64,000 bases of DNA, from NCBI RefSeq assembly GCF_003337555.1, contig NZ_QPJK01000007.1, forward strand, positions 320,553 to 384,552. Reading direction: 5' to 3'. Position numbers and translations under genes: made by a program. Of the stretch, positions 27,613 to 36,118 are shown piece after piece. How positions within the stretch are numbered: the stretch's first letter is position 1; each line of letters begins with the position of its first letter. The notes beneath the pieces were generated by a model, which worked only from the letters and a program-made list of their open reading frames with translations, made no database searches and was not told where the DNA came from. This stretch comes from Pseudorhodoferax soli (GTDB taxonomy: Bacteria; Pseudomonadota; Gammaproteobacteria; Burkholderiales; Burkholderiaceae_C).

Positions 27613-29510
27613 GCAAGAAGAACACCACGGTGAAAGCACCGGCCAGCGCGGCCAGCAAGGCGGAAGCCGCGCACGCGACCAAACCGCAGAAAGCTGCGAA
27701 AGCGGCGAAGACCGCCCGCACCGCCAGCACCGGACCACGCCTGCGCTCGCAGGCCTGGTTCGACAACCCGTCCAACGCCGACATGACGGCGCTCTACATC
27801 GAGCGCACCATGAACTTCGGCCTGTCGTTCGAGGAACTGCAATCGGGCCGGCCCATCATCGGCATCGCGCAGACCGGCTCGGACATCGCGCCCTGCAACC
27901 GCCACCACATCGTGCTGGCCGACCGGGTCAAGGAAGGCATCCGCGATGCCGGCGGCATCGCGTTCGAGTTCCCGATCCACCCGATCCAGGAAACCTGCAA
28001 ACGCCCCACGGCCTCGCTGGACCGCAACCTGCAGTACCTCTCGCTGGTCGAGATCCTGTACGGCTACCCGATTGACGGCTGCGTGCTGACCACGGGCTGC
28101 GACAAGACCACGCCGGCCCAGCTGATGGCCGCCGCCACTGTCGACATCCCGGCCATTGCGTTGAACTCCGGCCCCATGCTGAACGGCTGGTTCCAGGGCG
28201 AGCGCACGGGCTCGGGCACCATCGTGTGGAAGGCGCGCGAACTCATGGCCGCGGGCGAGATCGGCTACCCCGAGTTCCTCAAGCTGGTGGCCTCCTCGGC
28301 GCCGTCCACGGGGCACTGCAACACCATGGGCACCGCGTCCACCATGAACGCGCTGGCCGAGGCCCTGGGCATGACGCTGCCGGGCAGCGCCGCCATTCCC
28401 GCGCCCTACCGCGACCGCCAGGAGATGGCCTACCTCACGGGCAAGCGCATCGTGGAGATGGTGCGCGAGGACCTGAAGCCCTCGGACATCATGACGCGCG
28501 CGGCCTTCGAGAACGCCATCGTCATCAACTCGGCCATCGGCGGCTCGACCAACGCGCCGGTGCACCTGAACGCCATCGCCAAGCACATCGGCGTGCCGCT
28601 GGACAACGACGACTGGGAGAAGCACGGCTACAAGGTGCCGCTGATCGTGAACCTGCAGCCGGCCGGCAAGTACCTGGCCGAGGACTACTACCGCGCCGGC
28701 GGCCTGCCCGCCGTGGTGGCCGAGCTGATCGCCAAGGACAAGATCCAGCCCGCGGTCACGGCCAACGGCAAGACGCTGATCGACAACTGCACGGGCAAGT
28801 TCAGCAGCGACCGCGACGTGATCCTGCCCTTCAGCAAGCCGCTCAAGAAGGACGCCGGCTTCCTCAACTTCAAGGGCAACCTGTTCGACTCGGCGATCAT
28901 GAAGACCAGCGTGATCACGCCCGAGTTCCGCCAGCGCTACCTGGAGAACGCGGCCGACCCGATGGCCTTCGAAGGCGAGGCCGTGGTGTTCGACGGCCCG
29001 GAGGACTACCACGCGCGCATCGACGATCCCAAGCTCAGGATCACGGCGCAAAGCGTGCTGTTCATGCGCGGCGTGGGGCCGGTGGGCTACCCGGGCGCGG
29101 CCGAGGTCGTCAACATGCGCGCGCCGGACTACCTGCTCAAGAAGGGTGTCACCGCCCTGCCCTGCATCGGCGATGGCCGCCAGTCCGGCACCTCGGGCTC
29201 GCCCTCCATCCTGAACGCCTCGCCCGAGGCCGCCACCGGTGGCAACCTGGCGCTGCTCAAGACCGGCGACCGGGTCCGGATCGACCTCAAGAAGCGCCGC
29301 GCCGACATGCTGGTGTCCGACGAGGAACTGGCCAAGCGGCGTGCCGCGCTGGAGGCCCAGGGCGGCTACCAGTTCCCGCCCAGCCAGACGCCCTGGCAGG
29401 AGATCCAGCGCGCCGTGGTCGGCGAGCTGGCGGACGGCATGGTGCTCAAGCCGGCCGTGAAGTACCAGAAGATCCACGCCACCTTCGGCGTGCCGCGCGA
29501 CAACCACTGA
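27609..29510 (+). CDS. IlvD/Edd-family dehydratase, D-xylonate-dehydratase-like, with Lys/Ala-rich N-terminal extension
   Basis: 633-residue iron-sulfur dehydratase. Cluster and active-site motifs are [31 protein letters not shown] and, near the C-terminus, [15 protein letters not shown]. Residues 1-44 are a low-complexity Lys/Ala/Thr-rich tail ([20 protein letters not shown]) absent from typical family members. The conserved part starts at [10 protein letters not shown]. It is longer and clearly different from the dehydratase at the left edge of the window, so the two probably act on different aldonates. The start overlaps the DenD-like stop by ATGA. It is the last gene of the GntR operon. 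Confidence 0.88.
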   Translation: MSKKNTTVKAPASAASKAEAAHATKPQKAAKAAKTARTASTGPRLRSQAWFDNPSNADMTALYIERTMNFGLSFEELQSGRPIIGIAQTGSDIAPCNRHHIVLADRVKEGIRDAGGIAFEFPIHPIQETCKRPTASLDRNLQYLSLVEILYGYPIDGCVLTTGCDKTTPAQLMAAATVDIPAIALNSGPMLNGWFQGERTGSGTIVWKARELMAAGEIGYPEFLKLVASSAPSTGHCNTMGTASTMNALAEALGMTLPGSAAIPAPYRDRQEMAYLTGKRIVEMVREDLKPSDIMTRAAFENAIVINSAIGGSTNAPVHLNAIAKHIGVPLDNDDWEKHGYKVPLIVNLQPAGKYLAEDYYRAGGLPAVVAELIAKDKIQPAVTANGKTLIDNCTGKFSSDRDVILPFSKPLKKDAGFLNFKGNLFDSAIMKTSVITPEFRQRYLENAADPMAFEGEAVVFDGPEDYHARIDDPKLRITAQSVLFMRGVGPVGYPGAAEVVNMRAPDYLLKKGVTALPCIGDGRQSGTSGSPSILNASPEAATGGNLALLKTGDRVRIDLKKRRADMLVSDEELAKRRAALEAQGGYQFPPSQTPWQEIQRAVVGELADGMVLKPAVKYQKIHATFGVPRDNH

Positions 29511-29556
29511 GCCACCGCTCCCGGCCGGCGCCCGCGCGCCGGTCGGCGTCACGGCG

Positions 29557-29574
29557 CTGTAACAACACTGTCAT
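29557..29574 (+). promoter_or_regulatory. Pho box (PhoB-binding site) upstream of phoX-like gene
   Basis: CTGTAAC at 29557-29563, four bases, then CTGTCAT at 29568-29574. This is two direct 7-bp half-sites on an 11-bp period, as in the classical Pho box (CTGTCAT-N4-CTGTCAT). The second half-site is perfect and the first has two mismatches. A possible -10, TAGGAT at 29585-29590, lies about 10 bp downstream, the usual spacing in PhoB-activated promoters. Confidence 0.7.
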
Positions 29575-29578
29575 CGGT

Positions 29579-29592
29579 CGATCCTAGGATCG
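29579..29592 (+). promoter_or_regulatory. 14-bp palindrome overlapping the predicted -10 of phoX-like gene
   Basis: CGATCCTAGGATCG is a perfect 14-bp palindrome with the candidate -10 hexamer TAGGAT in its centre, just behind the Pho box. It resembles the other palindrome-embedded -10 elements in this window. Confidence 0.4.
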
Positions 29593-29661
29593 CGGCGCGC
29601 TGCATGGCATCTGCCATCGCGTTCCCATCCAAAACAACAGGCTCGTGTAGAGCCCAGACCG

Positions 29662-31620
29662 ATGTCCAACCTCCCTACGACTCCCGTCCAGTCACGCCGC
29701 CGCATGCTCCAGTTGCTGGCCGGCGCCCCCATGTTGCCGCTGGGTACCGGTGGCCTGCTCGCCTCCACGCTGGCCGCCTGCGGCGGTGATGACGACGACA
29801 CCTTGCGCTTCTCCTCCGCCGCGTTCACGGGCATGGCTGCGCCCGCGGCCAGCAACCCGGCCGCGCTGGCCAGCACCACGGTGGGCTCCAGCCTCAAGGT
29901 GAGCTATGGCGACGGCACCAGCACGACCTACCAGCTGGCCTACCAGCCCTTCTTCCTGACGGGCCAGCTGGTCACCGGCACCAGCGGTGCCAAGGTCGTC
30001 GCCGGCGGCTACTACGACATCAACAACCAGCCCATCATCGACAAGAGCGTGCCCGGCCAGGAGCGCCAGTTCTTCTCCGACTGCCCCGACGGCACCTCGC
30101 TGCTGACGGTGGCCGGCGCCGCGGCCAACACGGTGTTCGCCGTGGTCCAGTTCGAGTACACGACGGCCGACCAGTCCGGTGCCAGCACCTACGGCACGCT
30201 GCCCTCGCCCATCGCGGTGCTGACGCTCAAGCAGGACCCGGCCAACGGCCACCTGAGCCTGGACAAGTACCACAACGTGGACACCTCCGCCGTGCACGGC
30301 CTGTGGATCACCTGCGGCGCCAGCCTGTCGCCCTGGGGCACGCATTTGTCCAGCGAGGAGTACGAGCCCGACGCCTTCAACCAGGGCCTGGCCGGCCAGA
30401 CCCTGGCCACGCTCAAGGCCTACAGCAAGAACGTCTACGGCAACGAGACCGGTGCCAAGGCCTACAACTACGGCCACCTGCCCGAAGTCACGGTCAAGGC
30501 CGACGGCACGGCCACGATCAAGAAGCACTTCTGCCTGGGCCGCATCTCGCACGAACTGATCCACGTGCTGCCCGACGAGCGCACCGCGCTGATGGGCGAC
30601 GACGCCACCAACGGCGGCTTCTTCATGTTCGTGGCCGACACCGCGCGCGACCTGTCCGCCGGCACGCTCTACGCGGCCAAGTACCTGGACAAGCTGACCG
30701 ACACCTCGACCGCCAGGATCCAGTGGATCAAGCTGGGCCATGCGACGAGCAAGGAGATCGAGGATCTCGTGAACGTGGCGAACATCCAGCCCACCGACAT
30801 CATGGACTCGACGACGACCGACCCGGGCGACGCCAGCTACACCAAGATCGTGCTGAACAAGAAGACCGCCTGGGTGCGCGTGAAGCCCGGGCAGGACAAG
30901 GCCGCCGCGTTCCTGGAGACGCACCGCTACGCGGCGCTGAAGGGCGCCAGCATGGCCTTCACCAAGATGGAAGGCACGACGGCCAACGCCAAGGACAAGG
31001 TGGCCTACTCGGCATTGGCCAACATCCAGGACTCCATGGTCGTGGGCGGTTCGGGCTATGTGGAAGCGAACAACGTGGCCTTCCCGAAGATCACGGCCGG
31101 TGGCGTGCTGGCGCACGACATGGCCGGCGGCCAGAAGGACAGCGGCGCCGTCGCCATCAACAGCGAATGGGTGCCCACGCAATCGCGCCTGCTGCTGCGC
31201 GGCGAGGACATCGCCGCCGACGCGCTGGGCAACACCGCCAACCCGGCCAAGGTCGCCAGCCCCGACAACCTCAAGTTCTCCGAGAAGCTGCGCACCCTGT
31301 TCATCGGCGAGGACAGCGGCAACCACCTGAACAACTTCCTGTGGGCCTACAACGTGGACACCAAGGCGCTGGAGCGCATCCTGTCCTGCCCGGCCGGTGC
31401 CGAATCGACCGGCCTGCACGCGGTGGACGAGATCAACGGCTGGACCTACATCATGAGCAACTTCCAGCACGCCGGTGACGAGTGGAGCCGCTTCCCCGCG
31501 CTCGACGCCACGCTCAAGGGCCAGATCGACGCGCTGATCAACATCAACTACGGCAACAAGCACAGCGCCGCCGTCGGCTACCTGACGGCCACGCCACAGC
31601 AGCCCAAGCTGGGCAGCTGA
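29662..31620 (+). CDS. phoX: PhoX-family alkaline phosphatase (DUF839), Tat-exported lipoprotein
   Basis: 652-residue secreted phosphatase of the Ca/Fe-dependent PhoX family, releasing phosphate from organic esters outside the cytoplasm. The N-terminus has a Tat motif (SRRRMLQLL, near residue 11) and a lipobox LAAC at about residue 39. It would therefore be exported folded and lipid-anchored. The long body contains SPWGTHLSSEEYEPDAF, HELIHVLPDERTALMGDDA and FIGEDSGNHLNN, metal- and phosphate-site regions of the family. The upstream Pho box indicates induction in phosphate starvation. A strong terminator follows. Confidence 0.85.
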   Translation: MSNLPTTPVQSRRRMLQLLAGAPMLPLGTGGLLASTLAACGGDDDDTLRFSSAAFTGMAAPAASNPAALASTTVGSSLKVSYGDGTSTTYQLAYQPFFLTGQLVTGTSGAKVVAGGYYDINNQPIIDKSVPGQERQFFSDCPDGTSLLTVAGAAANTVFAVVQFEYTTADQSGASTYGTLPSPIAVLTLKQDPANGHLSLDKYHNVDTSAVHGLWITCGASLSPWGTHLSSEEYEPDAFNQGLAGQTLATLKAYSKNVYGNETGAKAYNYGHLPEVTVKADGTATIKKHFCLGRISHELIHVLPDERTALMGDDATNGGFFMFVADTARDLSAGTLYAAKYLDKLTDTSTARIQWIKLGHATSKEIEDLVNVANIQPTDIMDSTTTDPGDASYTKIVLNKKTAWVRVKPGQDKAAAFLETHRYAALKGASMAFTKMEGTTANAKDKVAYSALANIQDSMVVGGSGYVEANNVAFPKITAGGVLAHDMAGGQKDSGAVAINSEWVPTQSRLLLRGEDIAADALGNTANPAKVASPDNLKFSEKLRTLFIGEDSGNHLNNFLWAYNVDTKALERILSCPAGAESTGLHAVDEINGWTYIMSNFQHAGDEWSRFPALDATLKGQIDALININYGNKHSAAVGYLTATPQQPKLGS

Positions 31621-31639
31621 GCCCCAGCCCCCGGCACGG

Positions 31640-31681
31640 GCCCGGCGGCCGGTCTGCAAGGACCGGCCACCGGGCCTTTTT
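31640..31681 (+). terminator. rho-independent terminator after phoX-like gene
   Basis: 15-bp stem (31640-31654 with 31661-31675, one mismatch) of the type GCCCGG-CGGCCGGTC, loop TGCAAG, followed by CTTTTTG. A textbook intrinsic terminator 19 bp after the stop codon. Confidence 0.9.
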
Positions 31682-31724
31682 GTCTTGCCGTTGCGCAACA
31701 CCGCCCCGGTCGCCCCCTGGCAGG

Positions 31725-31745
31725 CAATTCCGTTCTCCGGAATTG
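31725..31745. promoter_or_regulatory. 8-bp inverted repeat, candidate operator of acyl-CoA operon
   Basis: CAATTCCG (31725-31732), five-base spacer TTCTC, CGGAATTG (31738-31745): a perfect dyad 65 bp upstream of the SDR gene that opens the operon. It has no T-run, so it is not a terminator. The IclR gene at the end of the operon is the closest candidate regulator. Confidence 0.45.
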
Positions 31746-31809
31746 AAGGCTGCCGCCTGCTTCGCATCGACGAAACAATGGCTGCACCACCAGCCAGAGG
31801 CGACACACC

Positions 31810-32649
31810 ATGTACCGCAACGATCTCCTGAAGGGCCAGCGCATCCTCGTGACCGGCGGTGGCACGGGCCTGGGCGCCGAGATGGCAGCCCGCTTCGCCA
31901 GCCTGGGCGCCGCGCTGCTGCTCTGCGGCCGCCGGCCCGAGGTGCTGGAGGCCACGGCGCAACGCCTGCGCGCCGACGGCGGCGCCAGCGTGACCGTGCT
32001 GGCCTGCGACATCCGCCAGCCCGAGTCGGTCGAAGCCATGCTGGACGCGGCCTGGCGCGAGGGGCCGGTCGACGCGCTGGTCAACAACGCCGCGGCCAAC
32101 TTCATCGCCCAGACGCACAGGATGTCCACGCGCGCCATGGACGCCATCCTCGCCACCACGCTGCACGGCACGCTGTACTGCACGCATGGCATGGGCCGGC
32201 GCTGGATCGACGCCGGGCGCGGCGGCAGCGTGCTGAGCATCCTGTCGACGTCGGTGCGCACGGGCCGGCCGTTCACGGTGCCCTCGGCGATGGCGAAGTC
32301 CGCCGTGCTGGCGATGACGCGCAGCCTGGCGATGGAATGGGGTGGGCGCGGCATCCGCCTCGTGGCCATCGAGCCCGGCCCTTTTCCCACCCCCGGCGCG
32401 ACACGGCAGCTGCTGCCGCAGTCGCGCGCCGCCGGCCGCACGGCCACGCTGCGCAATCCGCTGGGCCGCACCGGCCGCCCCGAGGAGCTGACGAGCCTGG
32501 CGGCCTTCCTGCTGTCGGCGGACGCGGCCTACATCAACGGCGAGTCCATCGCCATCGACGGCGGCGCGCACCTGCGCAGCTCCGGCGCGGAAGACCTGTG
32601 CGAGTGGACCGACGCCGACTGGGACGCACACCGCGCCCGGCGCAGCTGA
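31810..32649 (+). CDS. SDR-family oxidoreductase (2,4-dienoyl-CoA reductase/enoyl reductase-like)
   Basis: 279-residue short-chain dehydrogenase. It has cofactor motif TGGGTGLG (near residue 17), NNAAANFIA near residue 92, and the catalytic region SILSTSVRTGRPFTVPSAMAKSA (cut here as TVPSAMAKSA). At that point the usual catalytic Tyr of YxxxK appears as Ser before AMAK. Loss of the Tyr is typical of the DECR-like SDR branch that reduces dienoyl-CoA through a different base. With the acyl-CoA dehydrogenase and CoA-transferase downstream it suggests degradation of a CoA-activated acid. Confidence 0.85.
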   Translation: MYRNDLLKGQRILVTGGGTGLGAEMAARFASLGAALLLCGRRPEVLEATAQRLRADGGASVTVLACDIRQPESVEAMLDAAWREGPVDALVNNAAANFIAQTHRMSTRAMDAILATTLHGTLYCTHGMGRRWIDAGRGGSVLSILSTSVRTGRPFTVPSAMAKSAVLAMTRSLAMEWGGRGIRLVAIEPGPFPTPGATRQLLPQSRAAGRTATLRNPLGRTGRPEELTSLAAFLLSADAAYINGESIAIDGGAHLRSSGAEDLCEWTDADWDAHRARRS

Positions 32650-32681
32650 ACGGGGCCCCGAGAACACCGAAGGAGACAGAC

Positions 32682-33848
32682 ATGGAATTCGAACTCAAGG
32701 AAGAGTGGCGGATGCTCAAGGACCTCGTGGCCCGCTTCGTGCGCGAGGAGCTGCTCCCGCTGGAGCCCGCGCTGCTGCAGCGCGAGACCGAGGGCGGCGG
32801 CATCTCGCTGACGGAAGAAGAGAGCGCCCGCATCGACCGCCGCTCGCGCGAGCTGGGCCTGTGGGGGCTGGATGCGCCCGAGTCCATCGGCGGCTCCGAC
32901 CTGCCGGTGGCGGCCATGGTCGGCGTCAACGAGGAGATGGGGCACAGCATCGTGCACTACTACCTGCCGCCCGACACGCCCAACCTGCGCCTGCTCATGC
33001 TGGCGGCCACGCCCGAGCAGAAGAAGCGCTATCTGGAGCCCTATGTGCGCGGCGAGATGAAGTCGGCCATCGTGATCTCCGAGCCCGGCGCGGGCGGCGA
33101 TCCGTCCGGCCTGTCGACGCGCGCGGTGCGCGACGGCGACCACTGGGTCATCAACGGCCGCAAGATCTGGATCTCCAACCTGGAGCGGGCCGACTTCGGC
33201 ATCGTGATGGCCCGCACCTCGGGCACGCCGGGTTCGCGCGGCGGCATCTCGGCCTTCATCGTGGACAAGGGCACGCCGGGCTTCATCCCGGCCCGCAAGA
33301 TCCCCATGATCGGCGGCAGCGCCACCTGGGAGGTGGTGTTCGAGGACTGCCGCGTGCACGAGAGCCAGCTGCTGGGCGTGCAGGACCAGGGCTTCAAGCC
33401 GATGCAGGCGCGGCTCGGTGCACGCCGCGTGCAGATGGCGGCCTGGGCCATCGGCAAGGCCCAGCGCGCGCTGGACATGCTGTGCACCTATGCGCCGCAG
33501 CGCAAGACCTTCGGCCTGCCGCTGTCCGAGCGCCAGGCGATCCAGTGGTGGATCGCCGACGCCGCCACGCGCATCCACGCCACCCGGCTCATGACCTACG
33601 AATGCGCCTGGCGCATCGACCGCGGCATGGACGTGCGCACGCAGACCTCGATGGTCAAGGCCTATGCCACCGAGATGGCCTGGGAGGTGATCGACCGCGC
33701 CATGCAGACCTTCGGCGCGATGGGCATGACCAAGGAGTTGCCGCTGCAGCAGATGGCCAATGCCGTGCGCCTCATGCGCATCTACGAAGGCCCCACCGAA
33801 GTGCACCGCATGGTGGTGGCACGCAACACGCTGGCGCGGTTCCGCTGA
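32682..33848 (+). CDS. acyl-CoA dehydrogenase
   Basis: FAD-dependent alpha,beta-dehydrogenation of an acyl-CoA, 388 residues. It has the family motifs SAIVISEPGAGGDPS (near residue 128), KIWISNLERADF, GARRVQMAAWAIGKAQRAL, and near the C-terminus IYEGPTEVHRMVVAR. The Glu of YEG is the usual catalytic base of this family. A GGAGACA ribosome site precedes the ATG at 32682. It resembles the CaiA-like branch often linked to CaiB transferases, matching the transferase two genes downstream. The chain or ring of the substrate cannot be deduced. Confidence 0.92.
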   Translation: MEFELKEEWRMLKDLVARFVREELLPLEPALLQRETEGGGISLTEEESARIDRRSRELGLWGLDAPESIGGSDLPVAAMVGVNEEMGHSIVHYYLPPDTPNLRLLMLAATPEQKKRYLEPYVRGEMKSAIVISEPGAGGDPSGLSTRAVRDGDHWVINGRKIWISNLERADFGIVMARTSGTPGSRGGISAFIVDKGTPGFIPARKIPMIGGSATWEVVFEDCRVHESQLLGVQDQGFKPMQARLGARRVQMAAWAIGKAQRALDMLCTYAPQRKTFGLPLSERQAIQWWIADAATRIHATRLMTYECAWRIDRGMDVRTQTSMVKAYATEMAWEVIDRAMQTFGAMGMTKELPLQQMANAVRLMRIYEGPTEVHRMVVARNTLARFR

Positions 33849-33917
33849 CCGCCCGCCGCACGACGCGCCGGCCAACGCAGCCGGCGCGCGGGCCGTTCAC
33901 CACCGCAGGAGACAAGA

Positions 33918-34880
33918 ATGCACACGAGACGACGCGCCTTCGTCGCGGCAGCCGTGGCCTGGCCGCTGGCGCGGCTGCACGCCCAGGCCTGGCCGAGCCG
34001 GTCGATCACCATGCTCGTGCCCTCGACGGCCGGCGGCGTGGTCGACATTTCCGCCCGCCTGCTGCAACCCGGCCTGTCGACCGAGGTCGGCCAGCCCATC
34101 GTGGTCGAGAACCGGCCCGGCGGTGGCGGCCACATCGCCGCGCAGACGGTGGCCCGCGCCACGCCCGACGGCTACACGCAGCTGTACTCGGCCGGCAGCA
34201 TCCTGATCTCCGGCGTCGTGCGCAACCTGCCGTACGCGCCCATGAGCGACCTGGTGCCGGTGTGCCGCATCACCATGGGCGGTTTCCTGCTGCTGGTGCC
34301 CGCGAACTCGCCGTTCAAGACGCTGGCCGAGCTGATCGCCTTCGGCCGCGCCCACCCCGGCAAGCTCAGCTTCGGGTCGAGCAGCGTGGGCAATTCCACC
34401 CACATCGCGGGCGAGATGCTCAACCTGCTGGCCGGCGTGCAGGCCGTGCACGTGCCGTACCGCGGCAACGTGCAGTCGCTGACCGACCTGGCGGGCGGGC
34501 GCATCGACTTCGCGTTCGACAGCCGCTCGCCGGCGGCGGTGTTCCTGCGCGCCGGGCAGATCCGGCCCATCGCCGTCACCAACACCGAGCGCCAGGCCGA
34601 CTACCCGGACCTGCCGGCGATCGCAGAGCAGGCGCCGGGCTACGGCATCGAGGGCTGGACCGGGCTGTTCGTGCCCGCCAGGACGGGCCCCGACATCGTG
34701 GCCAGGCTCGGCGCCGCTGCGCAGCGCGTGGTGTCCGACCCTGCCGTGGTGCAGCGCTTCGTCACCACCGGCGGTGCGCCGCCGGCCTTCCTGGGCCCGG
34801 CCGATGCGCTGGCCTACATGCAGCTGGACCACGAGCGCACGGCGCGCGTCGTCCGGCAGGCCAACATCACGGCCGGCTGA
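33918..34880 (+). CDS. Bug/TctC-family periplasmic solute receptor
   Basis: 320-residue tripartite-tricarboxylate (Bug) receptor. It has signal peptide MHTRRRAFVAAAVAWPLARL with cleavage after HAQ near residue 23, then AWPSRSITMLVPSTAGG. The signature VVENRPGGGGHIAAQTVARATPDGYT is near residue 62 (key residues ENRPG and PDGYT). These proteins bind carboxylates in the periplasm and often lack a nearby membrane partner, as here. Placement between acyl-CoA dehydrogenase and CoA-transferase suggests it captures the acid that the operon degrades. Confidence 0.92.
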   Translation: MHTRRRAFVAAAVAWPLARLHAQAWPSRSITMLVPSTAGGVVDISARLLQPGLSTEVGQPIVVENRPGGGGHIAAQTVARATPDGYTQLYSAGSILISGVVRNLPYAPMSDLVPVCRITMGGFLLLVPANSPFKTLAELIAFGRAHPGKLSFGSSSVGNSTHIAGEMLNLLAGVQAVHVPYRGNVQSLTDLAGGRIDFAFDSRSPAAVFLRAGQIRPIAVTNTERQADYPDLPAIAEQAPGYGIEGWTGLFVPARTGPDIVARLGAAAQRVVSDPAVVQRFVTTGGAPPAFLGPADALAYMQLDHERTARVVRQANITAG

Positions 34881-34886
34881 ACGCGC

Positions 34887-36107
34887 ATGGCAACGCCTTC
34901 GCATGCGCCCCTCGCCGGCCTCAAGGTGCTCGACCTCGGCCAGATCTACCAGGGCCCCTACTGCGGCTTCCTGCTGGCCATGGCCGGCGCCACCGTGGTG
35001 AAGGTCGAGCCGCCCGGCGGCGAGGCCGGCCGCGCCCGCCGCGCCGCCACGCTGCCGCTGGCCATGCTCAACGGCAACAAGCGCGGCATCGCCCTGAACT
35101 TCAAGCATGCCGAGGGGCGGCGCCTGTTCGTGGAACTGGTGCAGCAGTTCGACGTGGTGCTGGAGAACTACGCCCCCGGCGTGATGGACCGCCTGGGCAT
35201 CGGCGCCGAGGTGCTGCGCGCCGCCAACCCGCGCCTGGTCTACGCATCCGCGTCGGGCTATGGCACCTGGGGGCCGGACCGCGACCGCCTGGCCATGGAC
35301 CTCACGATCCAGGCCACCAGCGGCGCGATGGAGGTGACGGGCTGGCCCGACCGGCCGCCCGTCAAGGCTGGCCCGGCGTTCGCCGACTTCCTGGGCGGCA
35401 CGCACCTGTACGCGGCCATCATGACGGCGTTGTACGAACGCGAGCGCACCGGCGTAGGCCGCCGGGTCGAGATCGCGATGCAGGACGCCATGTACCCGCC
35501 GATGGCCTCGAACCTCACCGTGTTCTTCGAGAACCCGCAGGCCCAGGCGCGCACCGGCAACCGCCATGGCGGCCTGGGCCTGGCGCCCTACAACGCCTAC
35601 CGCGCATCCGATGGCTACGTGACCATCATGTGCGTGACGCCCGGCCACTGGGGCAAGCTGGTGCACGCCATGGGCCGGGCCGAACTGGCGGACGACCCGC
35701 GCTACGCCGACCACGCGGCGCGCGCCGCACTCATGGAAGAGGTCGATGCGCTGGTGGAAGGCTGGACGCAACGGCACACGCGGGCCGAACTGCAGGCGCT
35801 GGCCCAGGCGCACCACTTTCCCTGCGCGCCGGTGCGCGGCCTGGCTGAGGTGGTGAACGACCCGCACCTGCATGCACGCGGCATGTTGCGGCACTGCCAC
35901 CACCCGGAGCTGGGCGACGTGGTGCTGCACAACAGCCCGCTGCGCTTCGACGGCTTCGACCCGCTGGCGCTGGTGCGCGAACCGCGGCTGGGCGAACACA
36001 CGGGTGAGGTGCTGGCCGAGTACCTGGGCATCGACGCGGCCGAACTCGGGCGGCTGGCGCAGCTGGGTGCGGTCGCCACCGTGCCGGCCGAACCGGGCGC
36101 GGCTTGA
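34887..36107 (+). CDS. CaiB/BaiF-family (class III) CoA-transferase
   Basis: 406-residue CoA-transferase that activates a carboxylate by moving CoA from a donor thioester. It starts LAGLKVLDLGQIYQGPYCG with the typical Rossmann opening, has NGNKRGIALNFKHAEGR near residue 53, VVLENYAPGVMDRLG near residue 90, and the catalytic-Asp region GPAFADFLGGTHLYAAI near residue 160 with the Asp present. It begins six bases after the Bug receptor stop. It is probably the first enzymatic step of the pathway. Confidence 0.92.
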   Translation: MATPSHAPLAGLKVLDLGQIYQGPYCGFLLAMAGATVVKVEPPGGEAGRARRAATLPLAMLNGNKRGIALNFKHAEGRRLFVELVQQFDVVLENYAPGVMDRLGIGAEVLRAANPRLVYASASGYGTWGPDRDRLAMDLTIQATSGAMEVTGWPDRPPVKAGPAFADFLGGTHLYAAIMTALYERERTGVGRRVEIAMQDAMYPPMASNLTVFFENPQAQARTGNRHGGLGLAPYNAYRASDGYVTIMCVTPGHWGKLVHAMGRAELADDPRYADHAARAALMEEVDALVEGWTQRHTRAELQALAQAHHFPCAPVRGLAEVVNDPHLHARGMLRHCHHPELGDVVLHNSPLRFDGFDPLALVREPRLGEHTGEVLAEYLGIDAAELGRLAQLGAVATVPAEPGAA

Positions 36108-36118
36108 CGCGCCGCTGC

